44,735 nt of DNA, from positions 1 to 44,735 of the forward strand of contig PUOC01000215.1 of assembly GCA_003551965.1 (NCBI GenBank), read 5' to 3'. This stretch comes from Clostridiales bacterium (GTDB lineage Bacteria; Bacillota; Limnochordia; Darwinibacteriales; B1SED10-159). The notes below the pieces were generated by a model. The model made no database searches. It saw nothing but the letters and a program-made list of their open reading frames with translations, and was not told where the DNA came from. The position numbers and the translations under genes were made by a program. Of this stretch, positions 17,137 to 25,045 are shown piece after piece. How positions within the stretch are numbered: the stretch's first letter is position 1; every line of letters starts with the position of its first letter.

Positions 17137-17225
17137 GGCTGGATCCTCCTTTGCTTAGCGGGCCTGCTGGCCGGACAGTGGATTTGGTCGCTGTCATAGG
17201 CAGGGATTGCGAACGGCCTAACAGA

Positions 17226-17254
17226 ATATTATCATAGTTGACGCTTAGTGTCAT
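17226..17254 (-). promoter_or_regulatory. Sigma-A-type promoter of the M28 peptidase operon
   Basis: On the minus strand, ATGACA (17249-17254) and TAATAT (17226-17231) are separated by exactly 17 bases, predicting a start near 17219. It reads toward the peptidase gene at 17136. Confidence 0.6.
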
Positions 17255-17278
17255 GGTTGTTCGGAAGGGGGAGCCAGC

Positions 17279-17968
17279 ATGCAGTGGAAAGAGAACCGGT
17301 CCCTGCTCAACTGTTCGGTTGAGCTGCAGCGGGCCAGGAGCCATGCCGCCGAAGGCAGGGAGCAGCCGGAACATCAAGCGGCCATACAGGGCCGAATCGT
17401 CCGGACAGACCGGCAGCATATATGGGTGGAGATCACGACGGCTGCTTCAGAGGAGGATCTACGCGGAACGGATGTCCATGTTGCGCTCTATGATAGCGAC
17501 GGCGGTACAGGTTCCTTTGCGGCGCGGGTCCTCGAGCAAAGTGACCAAGGCAGCAGGCAAATGCTTGCCCTGCAGTACCCGGCTGTCATCGAAAGCTCTG
17601 ACCAACGCCAGCATCCGCGGGCCGATGCCCGGATCAGTGCTTCTCTCTATCATATTTCAACAAAAGGTGTGCTCCGTCCTTTTAAAGAGCGCCGCCGCAA
17701 TCTGGCCGCCGTAATACGGGACCTGAACGAAACCGGCACCCAAATTCTGACCACGGCCGAGCTTCCCAGTGAAGCACGGGTGGTAGTGGACTTCTCCTTC
17801 CGAGGCGTCCGCTTCCAAGAACCGGCCGACGTCATGTGGAGCCGTTTTGCTTCAGGCCACTTCCTCTACGGGCTTCGGTTTTCCCAGCCCAACTTCGTCC
17901 TCCAGGACATGCTTCGGGCCCAATCTGTATCCACTGGAGAGGACAACCCCCCGGATCGCCGCGCATAA
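17279..17968 (+). CDS. PilZ-domain protein, YcgR-like
   Basis: A 229-residue protein with an N-terminal beta-rich domain (~1-105, YcgR-N-like) and a C-terminal PilZ domain that binds cyclic di-GMP. The RxxxR part of the binding motif is seen in QRQHPRADA. The second part, normally (D/N)xSxxG, is DLNETG, so Ser is replaced by Asn. PilZ ends with YGLRFSQPN, a typical final strand. ATG 17279 is preceded by AAGGGGGAG. It lies 27 bases before the large membrane hydrolase, indicating co-transcription and a possible c-di-GMP link to a surface function. No flagellar gene is nearby. Confidence 0.85.
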   Translation: MQWKENRSLLNCSVELQRARSHAAEGREQPEHQAAIQGRIVRTDRQHIWVEITTAASEEDLRGTDVHVALYDSDGGTGSFAARVLEQSDQGSRQMLALQYPAVIESSDQRQHPRADARISASLYHISTKGVLRPFKERRRNLAAVIRDLNETGTQILTTAELPSEARVVVDFSFRGVRFQEPADVMWSRFASGHFLYGLRFSQPNFVLQDMLRAQSVSTGEDNPPDRRA

Positions 17969-17995
17969 GCAACCTCGCTAAGGGAGGAATGGGCT

Positions 17996-20182
17996 GTGTT
18001 CAAAACACTCAAGGCCGTACTCCGGGATGCCAACCGCCGTACGGCTCAGTTTTTCTATGGCTCCTGGCCGTGGGGAATGGCAGTGGCCTTTGTCTGCCTG
18101 GCAGCTCTCTTGACAATCCTCGGCCACCAGGTCATGTTTGGCTTGGGGCCGTTGTTGGACCCGATCTTGACCATCTTTTTCGGCTTTCTGCTGGTGTTTC
18201 TGTCAGCGGCCCTTTTTGATCTGATTTTGACACTGCTCACCGCTCCGCCGCGACGGCTTGTGGTGGTTTTTGCCGGCGCTGCGGCATTGATCGTCGGCAC
18301 GCTATCCGCAATCCATGCCGCTCTTTGGCAGGCCGTAGTGTTTGCAGCTGGGTTCTTAATGCTGCAGCTGGTCTTCGGCGGTGCCGCAAAACACCTATGG
18401 CTGAGCCGACACAAACTGCTTCCGCTGCTCCTATTCCTGGCCGTCCTTGCTGTCAACGCAGGGTTTGTTTTCTGGCTGGCCTATCCCGGCCCTGAAGGCG
18501 AACCCTTTCCCCAGTGGCAGATGAGGGCAGAACCCATGGAGGACGTCGCCGATCCCGGCCAGAAGGGACCCTATTCCACGGCTGGTTTCACCTATGGCAG
18601 CGGTGTCACAGATCGTTATCGGGAATTTGCCAGCGGGGCATCGTACATCACCGATCCGGTGGATGCCAGCCGCTTTTTGCCGAAACTGTCAGGATGGCGT
18701 CAGCGGCTGCGTGCGCTGTATTGGGGCTTCGATCAGACCAGCTTCCCGGTTAACGGCCGTGTCTGGTACCCGGAGGGCCAAGGCCCTTTCCCTTTAGTTC
18801 TGATGGTACACGGCAATCATGCCATGGAACGGGACTCCAGTGCCGGCTACGATTATCTCGGAGAGTTTCTTGCCAGCCGCGGCTATATCTTTGTGTCCGT
18901 AGACCAGAACTTCCTCAACGGTTCCTGGTCGGGGTCCATTGGTCGAGAGAACGATGCACGAGCCTGGATGCTGTTAAAGCATCTGCAGCAGTGGCAGGCT
19001 TGGACTAATAGTGAAGAACACCGGCTGGCCGATAAGGTAGACATGGATAACCTGGCCCTCATAGGGCATTCCCGGGGCGGCGAGGCCGCAGCCACGGCAG
19101 CGGCCTTCAACAGACTTCCCTATTATCCCGATAACGCTGCAGAAAGCTTTGATTTTGGTTTTTCCATTGACACTGTTGTCGCCATTGCTCCCAGTGATGG
19201 GCAGTACAAACCGGCCAACATGTTAGTTCCATTGGAGAACTTCAATTATCTTGTGCTGCAGGGCAGTCTCGACAGCGATGTCCATCTGTTCATGGGGCAG
19301 AGCCCTTACCAGCGGCTGCAGTTCAATGACAATACAGATTATGCCAAGGCAGCCGTTTTTATCCACGGCGCCAACCACGGCCAATTCAACACCCAATGGG
19401 GACGAAGGGATCATCGTCTGCCGCGGGGGTTTGTCCTCAACACCCGCAGAATTATGGAACCGGAGCTGCAGCGCGCTCTGGCCCAGACCTACATCGGCGC
19501 CTTTCTCGATGCCTGCATCCATGGAGAGGAGCAGTATCTGCAGTTGTTTCGCTACCCGGGAACCATCGAGGAGTCCGGCTTGGGTGTTCAGGTCATTACC
19601 CAGTACCAAGACGCAAGCTGGGATGTCATTGCCGACTTCAGCGAAGGCATCGACTTGTCAACCACAACAAGAGCCGGCGGCGAAATCACGGCCGAAGGAT
19701 GGACACAGTGGCGGCAGAAAAACCCCCGGGAAACCAGCATATCGGCTGTGGATGCCCAGCTGGCGGAGTTCCGTTGGAACACCCCCGAAGCACGCTTTCG
19801 CATGGAATTTGCGGAACCAATCATCGTCGAAGAACCGGAATCTGCGGTCTTGGCCATCACAGCAGCCGACGCCAGGGCCCCCCAGGAAAATTTACAACCC
19901 CTGAACTTTACGATTGTACTCGAAAATGACAATGGTGAAACAATGGAAATGCTCCTGGAGGAGGCAGGGCAGATGCCCCTGACCAAAAATCGGCAGCTGG
20001 CTAAAGCGTCTTTCATCGAATCCGCCTTCGCCGGCCCCTACGAAGTTGTTCCCCAGACATTTTTGTTTGATCTGAACCCAGCCTGGGAACATGAGTGGAG
20101 GGCCGTGGAGCTGCGCTTCGATCAGTCGCCGCAGGGAAAGGTCTGGATCGAACGCATTGGCCTTCTGCGAAAGTCCTGGTGA
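17996..20182 (+). CDS. Large polytopic membrane alpha/beta hydrolase
   Basis: A 728-residue protein. The first ~165 residues hold about five or six hydrophobic segments (for example MAVAFVCLAALLTILG and LLPLLLFLAVLAVNAGFVF). An extracytoplasmic-type hydrolase domain of the chlorophyllase/PAF-acetylhydrolase kind follows, with LVLMVHGNHAMERDS, nucleophile GHSRGGEA (Ser359), VLQGSLDSDVH and HGANHGQFN. The last ~190 residues are beta-rich and may bind a ligand. The start is GTG 17996 with AGGGAGG upstream. It follows the PilZ gene in one operon and ends at a 15-bp hairpin. The substrate is unknown; a polymer or lipid ester at the cell surface is plausible. Confidence 0.85.
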   Translation: MFKTLKAVLRDANRRTAQFFYGSWPWGMAVAFVCLAALLTILGHQVMFGLGPLLDPILTIFFGFLLVFLSAALFDLILTLLTAPPRRLVVVFAGAAALIVGTLSAIHAALWQAVVFAAGFLMLQLVFGGAAKHLWLSRHKLLPLLLFLAVLAVNAGFVFWLAYPGPEGEPFPQWQMRAEPMEDVADPGQKGPYSTAGFTYGSGVTDRYREFASGASYITDPVDASRFLPKLSGWRQRLRALYWGFDQTSFPVNGRVWYPEGQGPFPLVLMVHGNHAMERDSSAGYDYLGEFLASRGYIFVSVDQNFLNGSWSGSIGRENDARAWMLLKHLQQWQAWTNSEEHRLADKVDMDNLALIGHSRGGEAAATAAAFNRLPYYPDNAAESFDFGFSIDTVVAIAPSDGQYKPANMLVPLENFNYLVLQGSLDSDVHLFMGQSPYQRLQFNDNTDYAKAAVFIHGANHGQFNTQWGRRDHRLPRGFVLNTRRIMEPELQRALAQTYIGAFLDACIHGEEQYLQLFRYPGTIEESGLGVQVITQYQDASWDVIADFSEGIDLSTTTRAGGEITAEGWTQWRQKNPRETSISAVDAQLAEFRWNTPEARFRMEFAEPIIVEEPESAVLAITAADARAPQENLQPLNFTIVLENDNGETMEMLLEEAGQMPLTKNRQLAKASFIESAFAGPYEVVPQTFLFDLNPAWEHEWRAVELRFDQSPQGKVWIERIGLLRKSW

Positions 20183-20184
20183 AA

Positions 20185-20224
20185 CATCGAGTAGGAGGCG
20201 GGATTACCGGCCTCCTACTCGATG
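20185..20224. terminator. Strong hairpin after the membrane hydrolase
   Basis: A perfect 15-bp stem (20185-20199 with 20210-20224; arm CATCGAGTAGGAGGC) with a 10-base loop starts three bases after the stop codon. The following bases GGGGTTATTCTTTTC give only a weak T-run, so it may also act as an RNA-stabilising or bidirectional element. Confidence 0.75.
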
Positions 20225-20309
20225 GGGTTATTCTTTTCAACAGCGGGGAGCGGCAGACCCGAACGCAGCCGCCGCGCAGTGACGGCCGGCCCGGCGAACC
20301 GTCCGCCGA

Positions 20310-20909
20310 TCAGCTGTCACCTTGACGGGGGAGAGCTATGAACTCACGAATGCGGAAGTCAAGATAGCTGTGGGCATAGGCTGGTCTTGCCACGATGGCG
20401 GTATCGGCACCGCCCTTCCAGCCTCCCAGCGAAACAACTTCCTGCTGCATGTCCAAGTGGCCGGCATCGGCGGCCATAAGAATGCTCTCCACAGCCACCT
20501 TAGTTCCGGTGGAAATCGTCTTGTAGGTTTGGGCAATGATCTCGACCATGGGCATACCGCCCATTTCTCGCTGAACGGCACTGGCCACAGAGCCGCCGAG
20601 GCTGTGAACGCCCTGGTAAAACACAACACCCCGTTCTTTGGCTGCTGCAAGGATCTCGGGGTTCGGCGCCAAGATTTTGCCAGCGGGGCGCTGCACATAG
20701 ATGGTTTCGTCCACCGCATGCATAAGTACGCCGACAATGGTCTTCATATGGGGCAGCTGTTCGGCGCAGTCCAATGCCGTTTGTCCTGTGGTCGTGGCCA
20801 CGACCAGCTGGTCAACACCCAGTTCAAGACTGCGTTCTTTGACGGCAGCCAGCGTCTCTTCTGTGTTGTGTACACCTGCCCTTTCAAAAAGCCGAGTGGT
20901 AATCTGGAT
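20310..20909 (-). CDS. Stand-alone pyruvate-kinase C-terminal-domain protein
   Basis: It matches small proteins that consist only of the pyruvate kinase alpha/beta C-terminal domain, whose role is unknown. The conserved start of that family (FERAG, HNTEETL) is present, followed by LGVDQLVVATTTGQTAL, a central VGVLMHAVDET and GGADTAIVARPA near the end. The conserved N-terminal strand lies upstream of the first GTG (20801). In that extension the frame contains no ATG, GTG or TTG back to a stop near 20944. A GGGGAGGGG ribosome binding site precedes ATC 20909 and ATT 20903, so a rare start codon or a sequence error is implied. A terminator of the VOC gene lies just upstream. The start is uncertain; the coding call is firm. 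Confidence 0.8.
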   Translation of the reverse strand: MQITTRLFERAGVHNTEETLAAVKERSLELGVDQLVVATTTGQTALDCAEQLPHMKTIVGVLMHAVDETIYVQRPAGKILAPNPEILAAAKERGVVFYQGVHSLGGSVASAVQREMGGMPMVEIIAQTYKTISTGTKVAVESILMAADAGHLDMQQEVVSLGGWKGGADTAIVARPAYAHSYLDFRIREFIALPRQGDS

Positions 20910-20967
20910 AGGATCCCCTCCCCTAGGATTTCTTTCAGCGTATCAAAGCGGGAAAGAAAACGCAAAT

Positions 20968-20994
20968 GGGCTGCCCATAGTGCAAGGGCAGCCC
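20968..20994 (-). terminator. Terminator after the VOC gene
   Basis: A perfect 9-bp stem (GGGCTGCCC and GGGCAGCCC arms) with a 9-base loop. On the minus strand it is followed by ATTTGCGTTTTCTTT, a moderate T-rich tail. It lies directly after the stop of the VOC gene. Confidence 0.75.
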
Positions 20995-21003
20995 TTGGTG
21001 CTT

Positions 21004-21417
21004 CTATGCCAGATGTTCAAACAGCTCCAGGCGTTCGCCGTCGGGGCCCTTAAAGAAGATAGTTTTGGCGCCTCCGCAGATGTCGGCCGTTGATGGTTCC
21101 TCGGATTCAACGGCAACTCCTTGAGCCGTCAAGGCCTTTGCTATCTCGTCAATACCGCTCACCGCCATGGCAATATGATCGACACGTCCATGCTGCCGGT
21201 CCTTAATGGTGCTTACATCGGCCGGCTGGATTAACTCAATGACGCAACTGCCTGCTTTTAGAAAAGCCAACCGTGTAGAACCATTCGGCTGCTCCAATAC
21301 TTCTTCATTGGTCAACTGAAAGCCCAGTGTATTGATGTAGAAATCCTTTGCACGATCGATATCCTGTGAAAACACGCCGATATGGGCCAATCCCTGGATG
21401 ATTCCCTCTGCCAACAT
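21004..21417 (-). CDS. VOC (glyoxalase/dioxygenase) family protein
   Basis: A protein of 137 residues with the two beta-alpha-beta-beta-beta modules of the vicinal-oxygen-chelate fold. LAHIGVFSQDIDRAKDFYINTLGF begins the first module, and VDHIAMAVSGIDE begins the second. The metal-ligand pattern His...Glu...His...Glu is visible (AHIGV, CVIELIQ, DHIAM, RLELFEHL). It resembles lactoylglutathione lyase or methylmalonyl-CoA epimerase-like members. ATG 21417 is preceded by AAGGGAG, favoured over an ATG at 21435. The substrate is not assignable. Confidence 0.85.
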   Translation of the reverse strand: MLAEGIIQGLAHIGVFSQDIDRAKDFYINTLGFQLTNEEVLEQPNGSTRLAFLKAGSCVIELIQPADVSTIKDRQHGRVDHIAMAVSGIDEIAKALTAQGVAVESEEPSTADICGGAKTIFFKGPDGERLELFEHLA

Positions 21418-21493
21418 AACCGCTCCCTTGTCCAAAGATTTGTCACAGAGACATACTTCGCTGCTGCAAACGGAAGTCCTCCACCTAAAGGGG

Positions 21494-22066
21494 CTACTCT
21501 ACCGCCGGGAGCATATCGCCATAGCCTTCGTCCTCCATCTCTTCTAGCGGGACAAAGCGCAGCGCAGCACTGTTGATGCAGTAGCGCATGCCGCCGCATT
21601 CCTCGGGCCCATCGGCAAACACATGGCCGAGATGGGAATCCCCCACACGGCTGCGAACTTCCGTCCGGACCATGCCGTGGCTTGTATCCCGTGTATACAC
21701 AATGACCTCAGGATCAATGGGTTTGGTAAAGGCCGGCCAGCCGGAGCCGGAAGCATACTTGTCCCGGGAAGAAAACAGCGGTTCACCGGTGACGATGTCC
21801 ACATAGATGCCTGGCTCAAAGTGATCATCGTAGATGTTGGCAAAAGGACGCTCCGTGCCGTCTTCTTGGGTTACATGATACTGCATGCGGGTCAACTGTT
21901 CTTTCAGAGTTTCGGGATCCGGTTTTTCATAGGCTGTCTCGTCTACAGTGACCAATCCAACCTCGGTACAAGGGGGTTCTTCGGCAGCGGCTGTGGCGGA
22001 TATTCCCGAAAAAAGAAGTAAAAACAGGAGCCCGAACAGCCAAAACGTATGAACTACGCGTTTCAT
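21494..22066 (-). CDS. msrB: Exported peptide-methionine (R)-S-oxide reductase
   Basis: MsrB repairs methionine-R-sulfoxide in proteins. Signature elements are [22 protein letters not shown] and the catalytic cysteine region [11 protein letters not shown]. An N-terminal signal peptide (KR, then a long Leu/Phe-rich core ending near SATAAAEE) sends it across the membrane. The zinc-binding CxxC pair of many MsrB proteins is missing; the corresponding region reads [13 protein letters not shown] 22066 has AAGGAAGG upstream; GTG 22072 is the alternative. A TATAAT lies at 22098-22103. No msrA is nearby. An exported MsrB without zinc is uncommon but known from other bacteria. Confidence 0.93.
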   Translation of the reverse strand: MKRVVHTFWLFGLLFLLLFSGISATAAAEEPPCTEVGLVTVDETAYEKPDPETLKEQLTRMQYHVTQEDGTERPFANIYDDHFEPGIYVDIVTGEPLFSSRDKYASGSGWPAFTKPIDPEVIVYTRDTSHGMVRTEVRSRVGDSHLGHVFADGPEECGGMRYCINSAALRFVPLEEMEDEGYGDMLPAVE

Positions 22067-22097
22067 GAACACACCTTCCTTTCATGGATCTACCTAT

Positions 22098-22103
22098 ATT
22101 ATA
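22098..22103 (-). promoter_or_regulatory. -10 element of msrB
   Basis: A perfect TATAAT on the minus strand predicts a start near 22091, about 25 bases before the msrB ATG. The -35 region is poor. Confidence 0.55.
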
Positions 22104-22144
22104 CACCAAGGAATCCGCGAATGAGAAGCATTATCTGTATTCAG

Positions 22145-22173
22145 TGGACAAAATGTGCTGGGTGCAGTAAAAT
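22145..22173 (+). promoter_or_regulatory. Sigma-A-type promoter of the membrane hydrolase
   Basis: TGGACA (22145-22150) and TAAAAT (22168-22173), each one base off consensus, are spaced by exactly 17 bases. The predicted start is near 22180, about 30 bases before the ATG at 22212. Confidence 0.7.
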
Positions 22174-22211
22174 AAGAAGCAGTTTCTGGGGCGCCATGGA
22201 AGGGGAACGTT

Positions 22212-23120
22212 ATGCTTAAGCGAGTGTTCAAAATACTGGTCGCTGCAGTACTGGCGGCAGCTGCTTTGGCCATGGTTCTGGTTACTGTTCATACCTATAC
22301 CATCATCGACGGCATGGTGTCCGTGCGGGTGGAACCGGAGCGGAACTGGCCCGATGAGGTAGAAGAAGCCGTCGAAGCGCTGGAACTGGGCACCGAAAAC
22401 GACATTGAGCTGCACGCGTGGCATCTTGCCGCCGATGATCCCGAGGGTGTCGTCATCCTTCTCCACGGTATGCATGGAGTGGATGCGTCGTCTATGATCC
22501 CCTTCGGCCTGCCGCTTTGGGAAGCAGGTTATGAAGTGTTCGCCCTGGACATGCGTGCCCATGGGGAAAGCGGCGGCAGCGAAATCGGCCTCGGCTATAC
22601 AGAGGTGGAAGACGTAACCGCACTGCTGGACTGGATTTCGGCCCAGGAAGAATATGTTGGTCTCCATACTACCCTGGTCGGATATTCCATGGGCGGCGCG
22701 GCAGCCATTAACACGGCGGCCATCCGGCCGGACGTTCGGAACGTGATCAGCATCAGCTCCTATGCGTCCTACGAGGAGACCTTTGCCGATGTCCTCCGTG
22801 CCGAACAAATCCCAGAACCCATTGTATGGATGTATCGGGCCGCTGTGCGCTTCGAGCTTCGCAGACGCTACGGAGTTTCCCCAACCGACTACAGCCCCGT
22901 GAACCGTGTAGTGCACCTAGATGGTGCCCATCTGCTTCTAATCCACGGTGCCGAGGACGAGCAAATTGGCGTCCGCCAAGGGAAGATGCTGCACAAGGCC
23001 GCTGAAGACAGCACCCTGTGGGTTCTTCCCGGGGAGGGTCACGGTGTCATACAGACCGTGTTTGCAGACAGCGACCACCGACAAGGTATCTTCGAGTTTC
23101 TGCAGGAACTCTCACAATGA
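22212..23120 (+). CDS. Membrane-anchored alpha/beta hydrolase
   Basis: A 302-residue protein that begins with one hydrophobic anchor (KILVAAVLAAAALAMVLVTV) and continues as a serine hydrolase of the FrsA/BAAT-like group. Motifs are VILLHGMHGVDASS, LDMRAHGESGG, nucleophile GYSMGGAAA, acid IHGAEDEQIG and catalytic His in PGEGHGV. It is close in design to Bacillus YqkD-type hydrolases. ATG 22212 is preceded by AAGGGGA. The PHP gene follows within 50 bases and is likely co-transcribed. The catalytic domain is predicted to be outside the membrane or at its surface; orientation was not determined. Confidence 0.87.
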   Translation: MLKRVFKILVAAVLAAAALAMVLVTVHTYTIIDGMVSVRVEPERNWPDEVEEAVEALELGTENDIELHAWHLAADDPEGVVILLHGMHGVDASSMIPFGLPLWEAGYEVFALDMRAHGESGGSEIGLGYTEVEDVTALLDWISAQEEYVGLHTTLVGYSMGGAAAINTAAIRPDVRNVISISSYASYEETFADVLRAEQIPEPIVWMYRAAVRFELRRRYGVSPTDYSPVNRVVHLDGAHLLLIHGAEDEQIGVRQGKMLHKAAEDSTLWVLPGEGHGVIQTVFADSDHRQGIFEFLQELSQ

Positions 23121-23166
23121 TCCCGAGTTCACCGCGGAAAATCTCTAAATCATAGGAGTGAAATCA

Positions 23167-23793
23167 TTGCTCATTGATATGCATGTGCACACCAGCCGGT
23201 ACAGCCCTTGCGGAAGGGCAGCCCCCGAAACCATGGCAGCCGCCGCGATGGATGCGGGCCTTGACGCCATGGTTCTCACGGAACATGACAAAATCTGGCC
23301 TTATGATCACTGGTACCGTCTGCAGCGGCAGTTTCCGTCACTAAAAGTTTTCCGGGGGATTGAAGTTACCAGCCTTCATGGGGAGCACTATTTGGTTATC
23401 GGCATGCTTGAACCAGGCCTATTCTGGGAGTTTATCGACGAGCCTACACTTTTCGAGACCGTCGAAGAAAACCAGGCGGCGATCATCCATGCACATCCCT
23501 TCCGCTACAGGGACAAACTCGTGCCGGAAGTACTCCACCGCCGTCCGCATGCCGTCGAATACATGTCGAATAATGTCCGCCCTGATATGCAGCCTTTAAT
23601 CAAACAACTGGCCAGGCATCACGGCTGCGGGCTTACAGCTGCTTCCGATGCCCATGATGCAGAAGTGGTGGGCCTGTACGCCGTCCAACTGCCCGATTGG
23701 CCGGAAACCGAACAGCAGCTGGCTCATACGCTGCGCACACAAAGTCACAAACTGAAACTGGTGGAACCTCGTTCCAAAGCGGCCGGGCAGTAA
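23167..23793 (+). CDS. PHP-domain phosphoesterase
   Basis: A protein of about 208 residues with the polymerase-and-histidinol-phosphatase metal motifs: DMHVHTSRYSPCG, VLTEHDKIW, RGIEVTS, IIHAHPFRY and ASDAHDAE. Small stand-alone PHP proteins hydrolyse phosphate esters such as nucleoside monophosphates or RNA ends. The start is taken as TTG 23167, eight bases after AGGAG; the GTG at 23158 overlaps that ribosome binding site. It is downstream of the membrane hydrolase and ends at a bidirectional terminator. Confidence 0.88.
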   Translation: MLIDMHVHTSRYSPCGRAAPETMAAAAMDAGLDAMVLTEHDKIWPYDHWYRLQRQFPSLKVFRGIEVTSLHGEHYLVIGMLEPGLFWEFIDEPTLFETVEENQAAIIHAHPFRYRDKLVPEVLHRRPHAVEYMSNNVRPDMQPLIKQLARHHGCGLTAASDAHDAEVVGLYAVQLPDWPETEQQLAHTLRTQSHKLKLVEPRSKAAGQ

Positions 23794-23811
23794 GGCAGAG
23801 CCCGGCTGAAG

Positions 23812-23850
23812 AAAGACCCTCCGCGCTCCCATGGTCCGCGGAGGGTCTTT
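23812..23850. terminator. Bidirectional terminator between convergent operons
   Basis: A perfect 14-bp stem (23812-23825 with 23837-23850; arm AAAGACCCTCCGCG) with an 11-base loop, T-flanked on both strands. A second inverted repeat, GCCGGGC/GCCCGGC, overlaps the PHP stop. It separates the PHP gene from the GH172 operon. Confidence 0.9.
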
Positions 23851-23884
23851 GTATGAACGAGGCCCAGCTTTCCCGGCCAGCGGC

Positions 23885-24994
23885 TTACCTATCGCCTTCT
23901 GCGTCTTCAAAGAGCGCCGCTGCCCGCTCCCGGTCCAACGGCCGTATGTCCGGAAGCGGCAGCCGCTCCTCAACCGGCGCAAGCGCCGGGAACGGTGCAT
24001 GCGGTTCCGTTTGATACCAATACGCAGTACTTGAGTAATCATCGCTGCGGTGATTGTTGTGCCCGTGTTCTATGGTCACCTTTATGGACTGCTCAAACAT
24101 GATGGGATCGAGAATGTGGTAGCGGTAAAAGCAGATTTTTCCCGCCCAGTTGTCCTTGCCGCCCAGTATGATTCCGTGGTACGGTGTACAGATTTCCTGC
24201 TGCGGACACCAGGCGGTATTGAAGTAATCTTCCATGCCTGTGCCATGAAGGCTGGGAGGCCATGATTCGCCGTCAATGAAGATCATGTCGTCACCCTCGC
24301 CGTACCAGTTCCATTGATCTGTCATTCGCTGGTTGTGGATATTCAGATTACAGCCGACATAGTGGCCCCGGCCCTTGGCTTCCAGTAAAACGTAGTTTCC
24401 CAATCCCGTAGTGTTCCTGCCCCCGAACTCGAAATATTCATTGCTGAGACCTGAATCATCGATCCCGTCTGTCAGCCGTTCCTGGCGCCACTGTGCGTGG
24501 AAGCGCAGTTCATCGTTCTTCACTGGGCGCTCGTCATAGTCCACGTAATAATAAAGGCGCACCGGCCCCTCGGCCTGGTTTTCCACCGTCACCCGGGCCC
24601 CATGCGAAAAGGGCATGGGGAAATAGCAGTTCCAGGCCCGCCCGTCCTGGGGGCTCATGGTTAAAGCTGCAGAAGAGAAGTTCTTGGTGACACCGTGTCC
24701 TAAACCAAAAAAGTCACCAATCGGCGCCTCCACACTAGGTGTGTCCTCCCCGTCCCAATACATCCGCAGCACCACTTTGCGGGGCAGGTATGGCTCTTCG
24801 GGCTGCTCCATGGACGCTAGGGTAACCCAAATGTGGGTAATCGCTCCCGAAACTTCAACGGCCGCGGCTTCAAAGCACTCTTGCGGATCCAAAACAACAA
24901 AATCCGCGTTGCCGCCCGTACGGTCAAAACTGGATTGACGCCTCCGCCGTCCGTTTTTCGCTGTGCTTAGGTTTTGCAGAGCACCATCGTTCAC
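23885..24994 (-). CDS. GH172 (DUF2961) glycoside hydrolase
   Basis: A 369-residue DUF2961 protein. The family is now classed as GH172 and includes difructose-anhydride enzymes and exo-D-arabinofuranosidases. Conserved elements are SSFDRTGGN near the N-terminus, WYGEGDDMIFIDGE and HGTGMEDYFNTAW; Glu233 and Glu255 are the likely catalytic pair. The double jelly-roll length matches. There is no signal peptide, so it acts on imported oligosaccharides. The start is GTG 24994 with GGGGGAA upstream. It is the last gene of an operon with FucI, a DapA-family aldolase and a phosphatase, which points to furanose sugar use. D-arabinofuranose is an attractive substrate because FucI also isomerises D-arabinose, but this is inference. 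Confidence 0.9.
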   Translation of the reverse strand: MNDGALQNLSTAKNGRRRRQSSFDRTGGNADFVVLDPQECFEAAAVEVSGAITHIWVTLASMEQPEEPYLPRKVVLRMYWDGEDTPSVEAPIGDFFGLGHGVTKNFSSAALTMSPQDGRAWNCYFPMPFSHGARVTVENQAEGPVRLYYYVDYDERPVKNDELRFHAQWRQERLTDGIDDSGLSNEYFEFGGRNTTGLGNYVLLEAKGRGHYVGCNLNIHNQRMTDQWNWYGEGDDMIFIDGESWPPSLHGTGMEDYFNTAWCPQQEICTPYHGIILGGKDNWAGKICFYRYHILDPIMFEQSIKVTIEHGHNNHRSDDYSSTAYWYQTEPHAPFPALAPVEERLPLPDIRPLDRERAAALFEDAEGDR

Positions 24995-25045
24995 AGTCGC
25001 TTCCCCCTATCCGAAAAATGCATGCCAGTCCTCAGTTTTTGGACT

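Noticed and set aside
22131-22916. 261-codon minus-strand frame opposite the membrane hydrolase
   Set aside because: It is antisense to a hydrolase with complete catalytic motifs; the composition reflects the high GC of the opposite strand.
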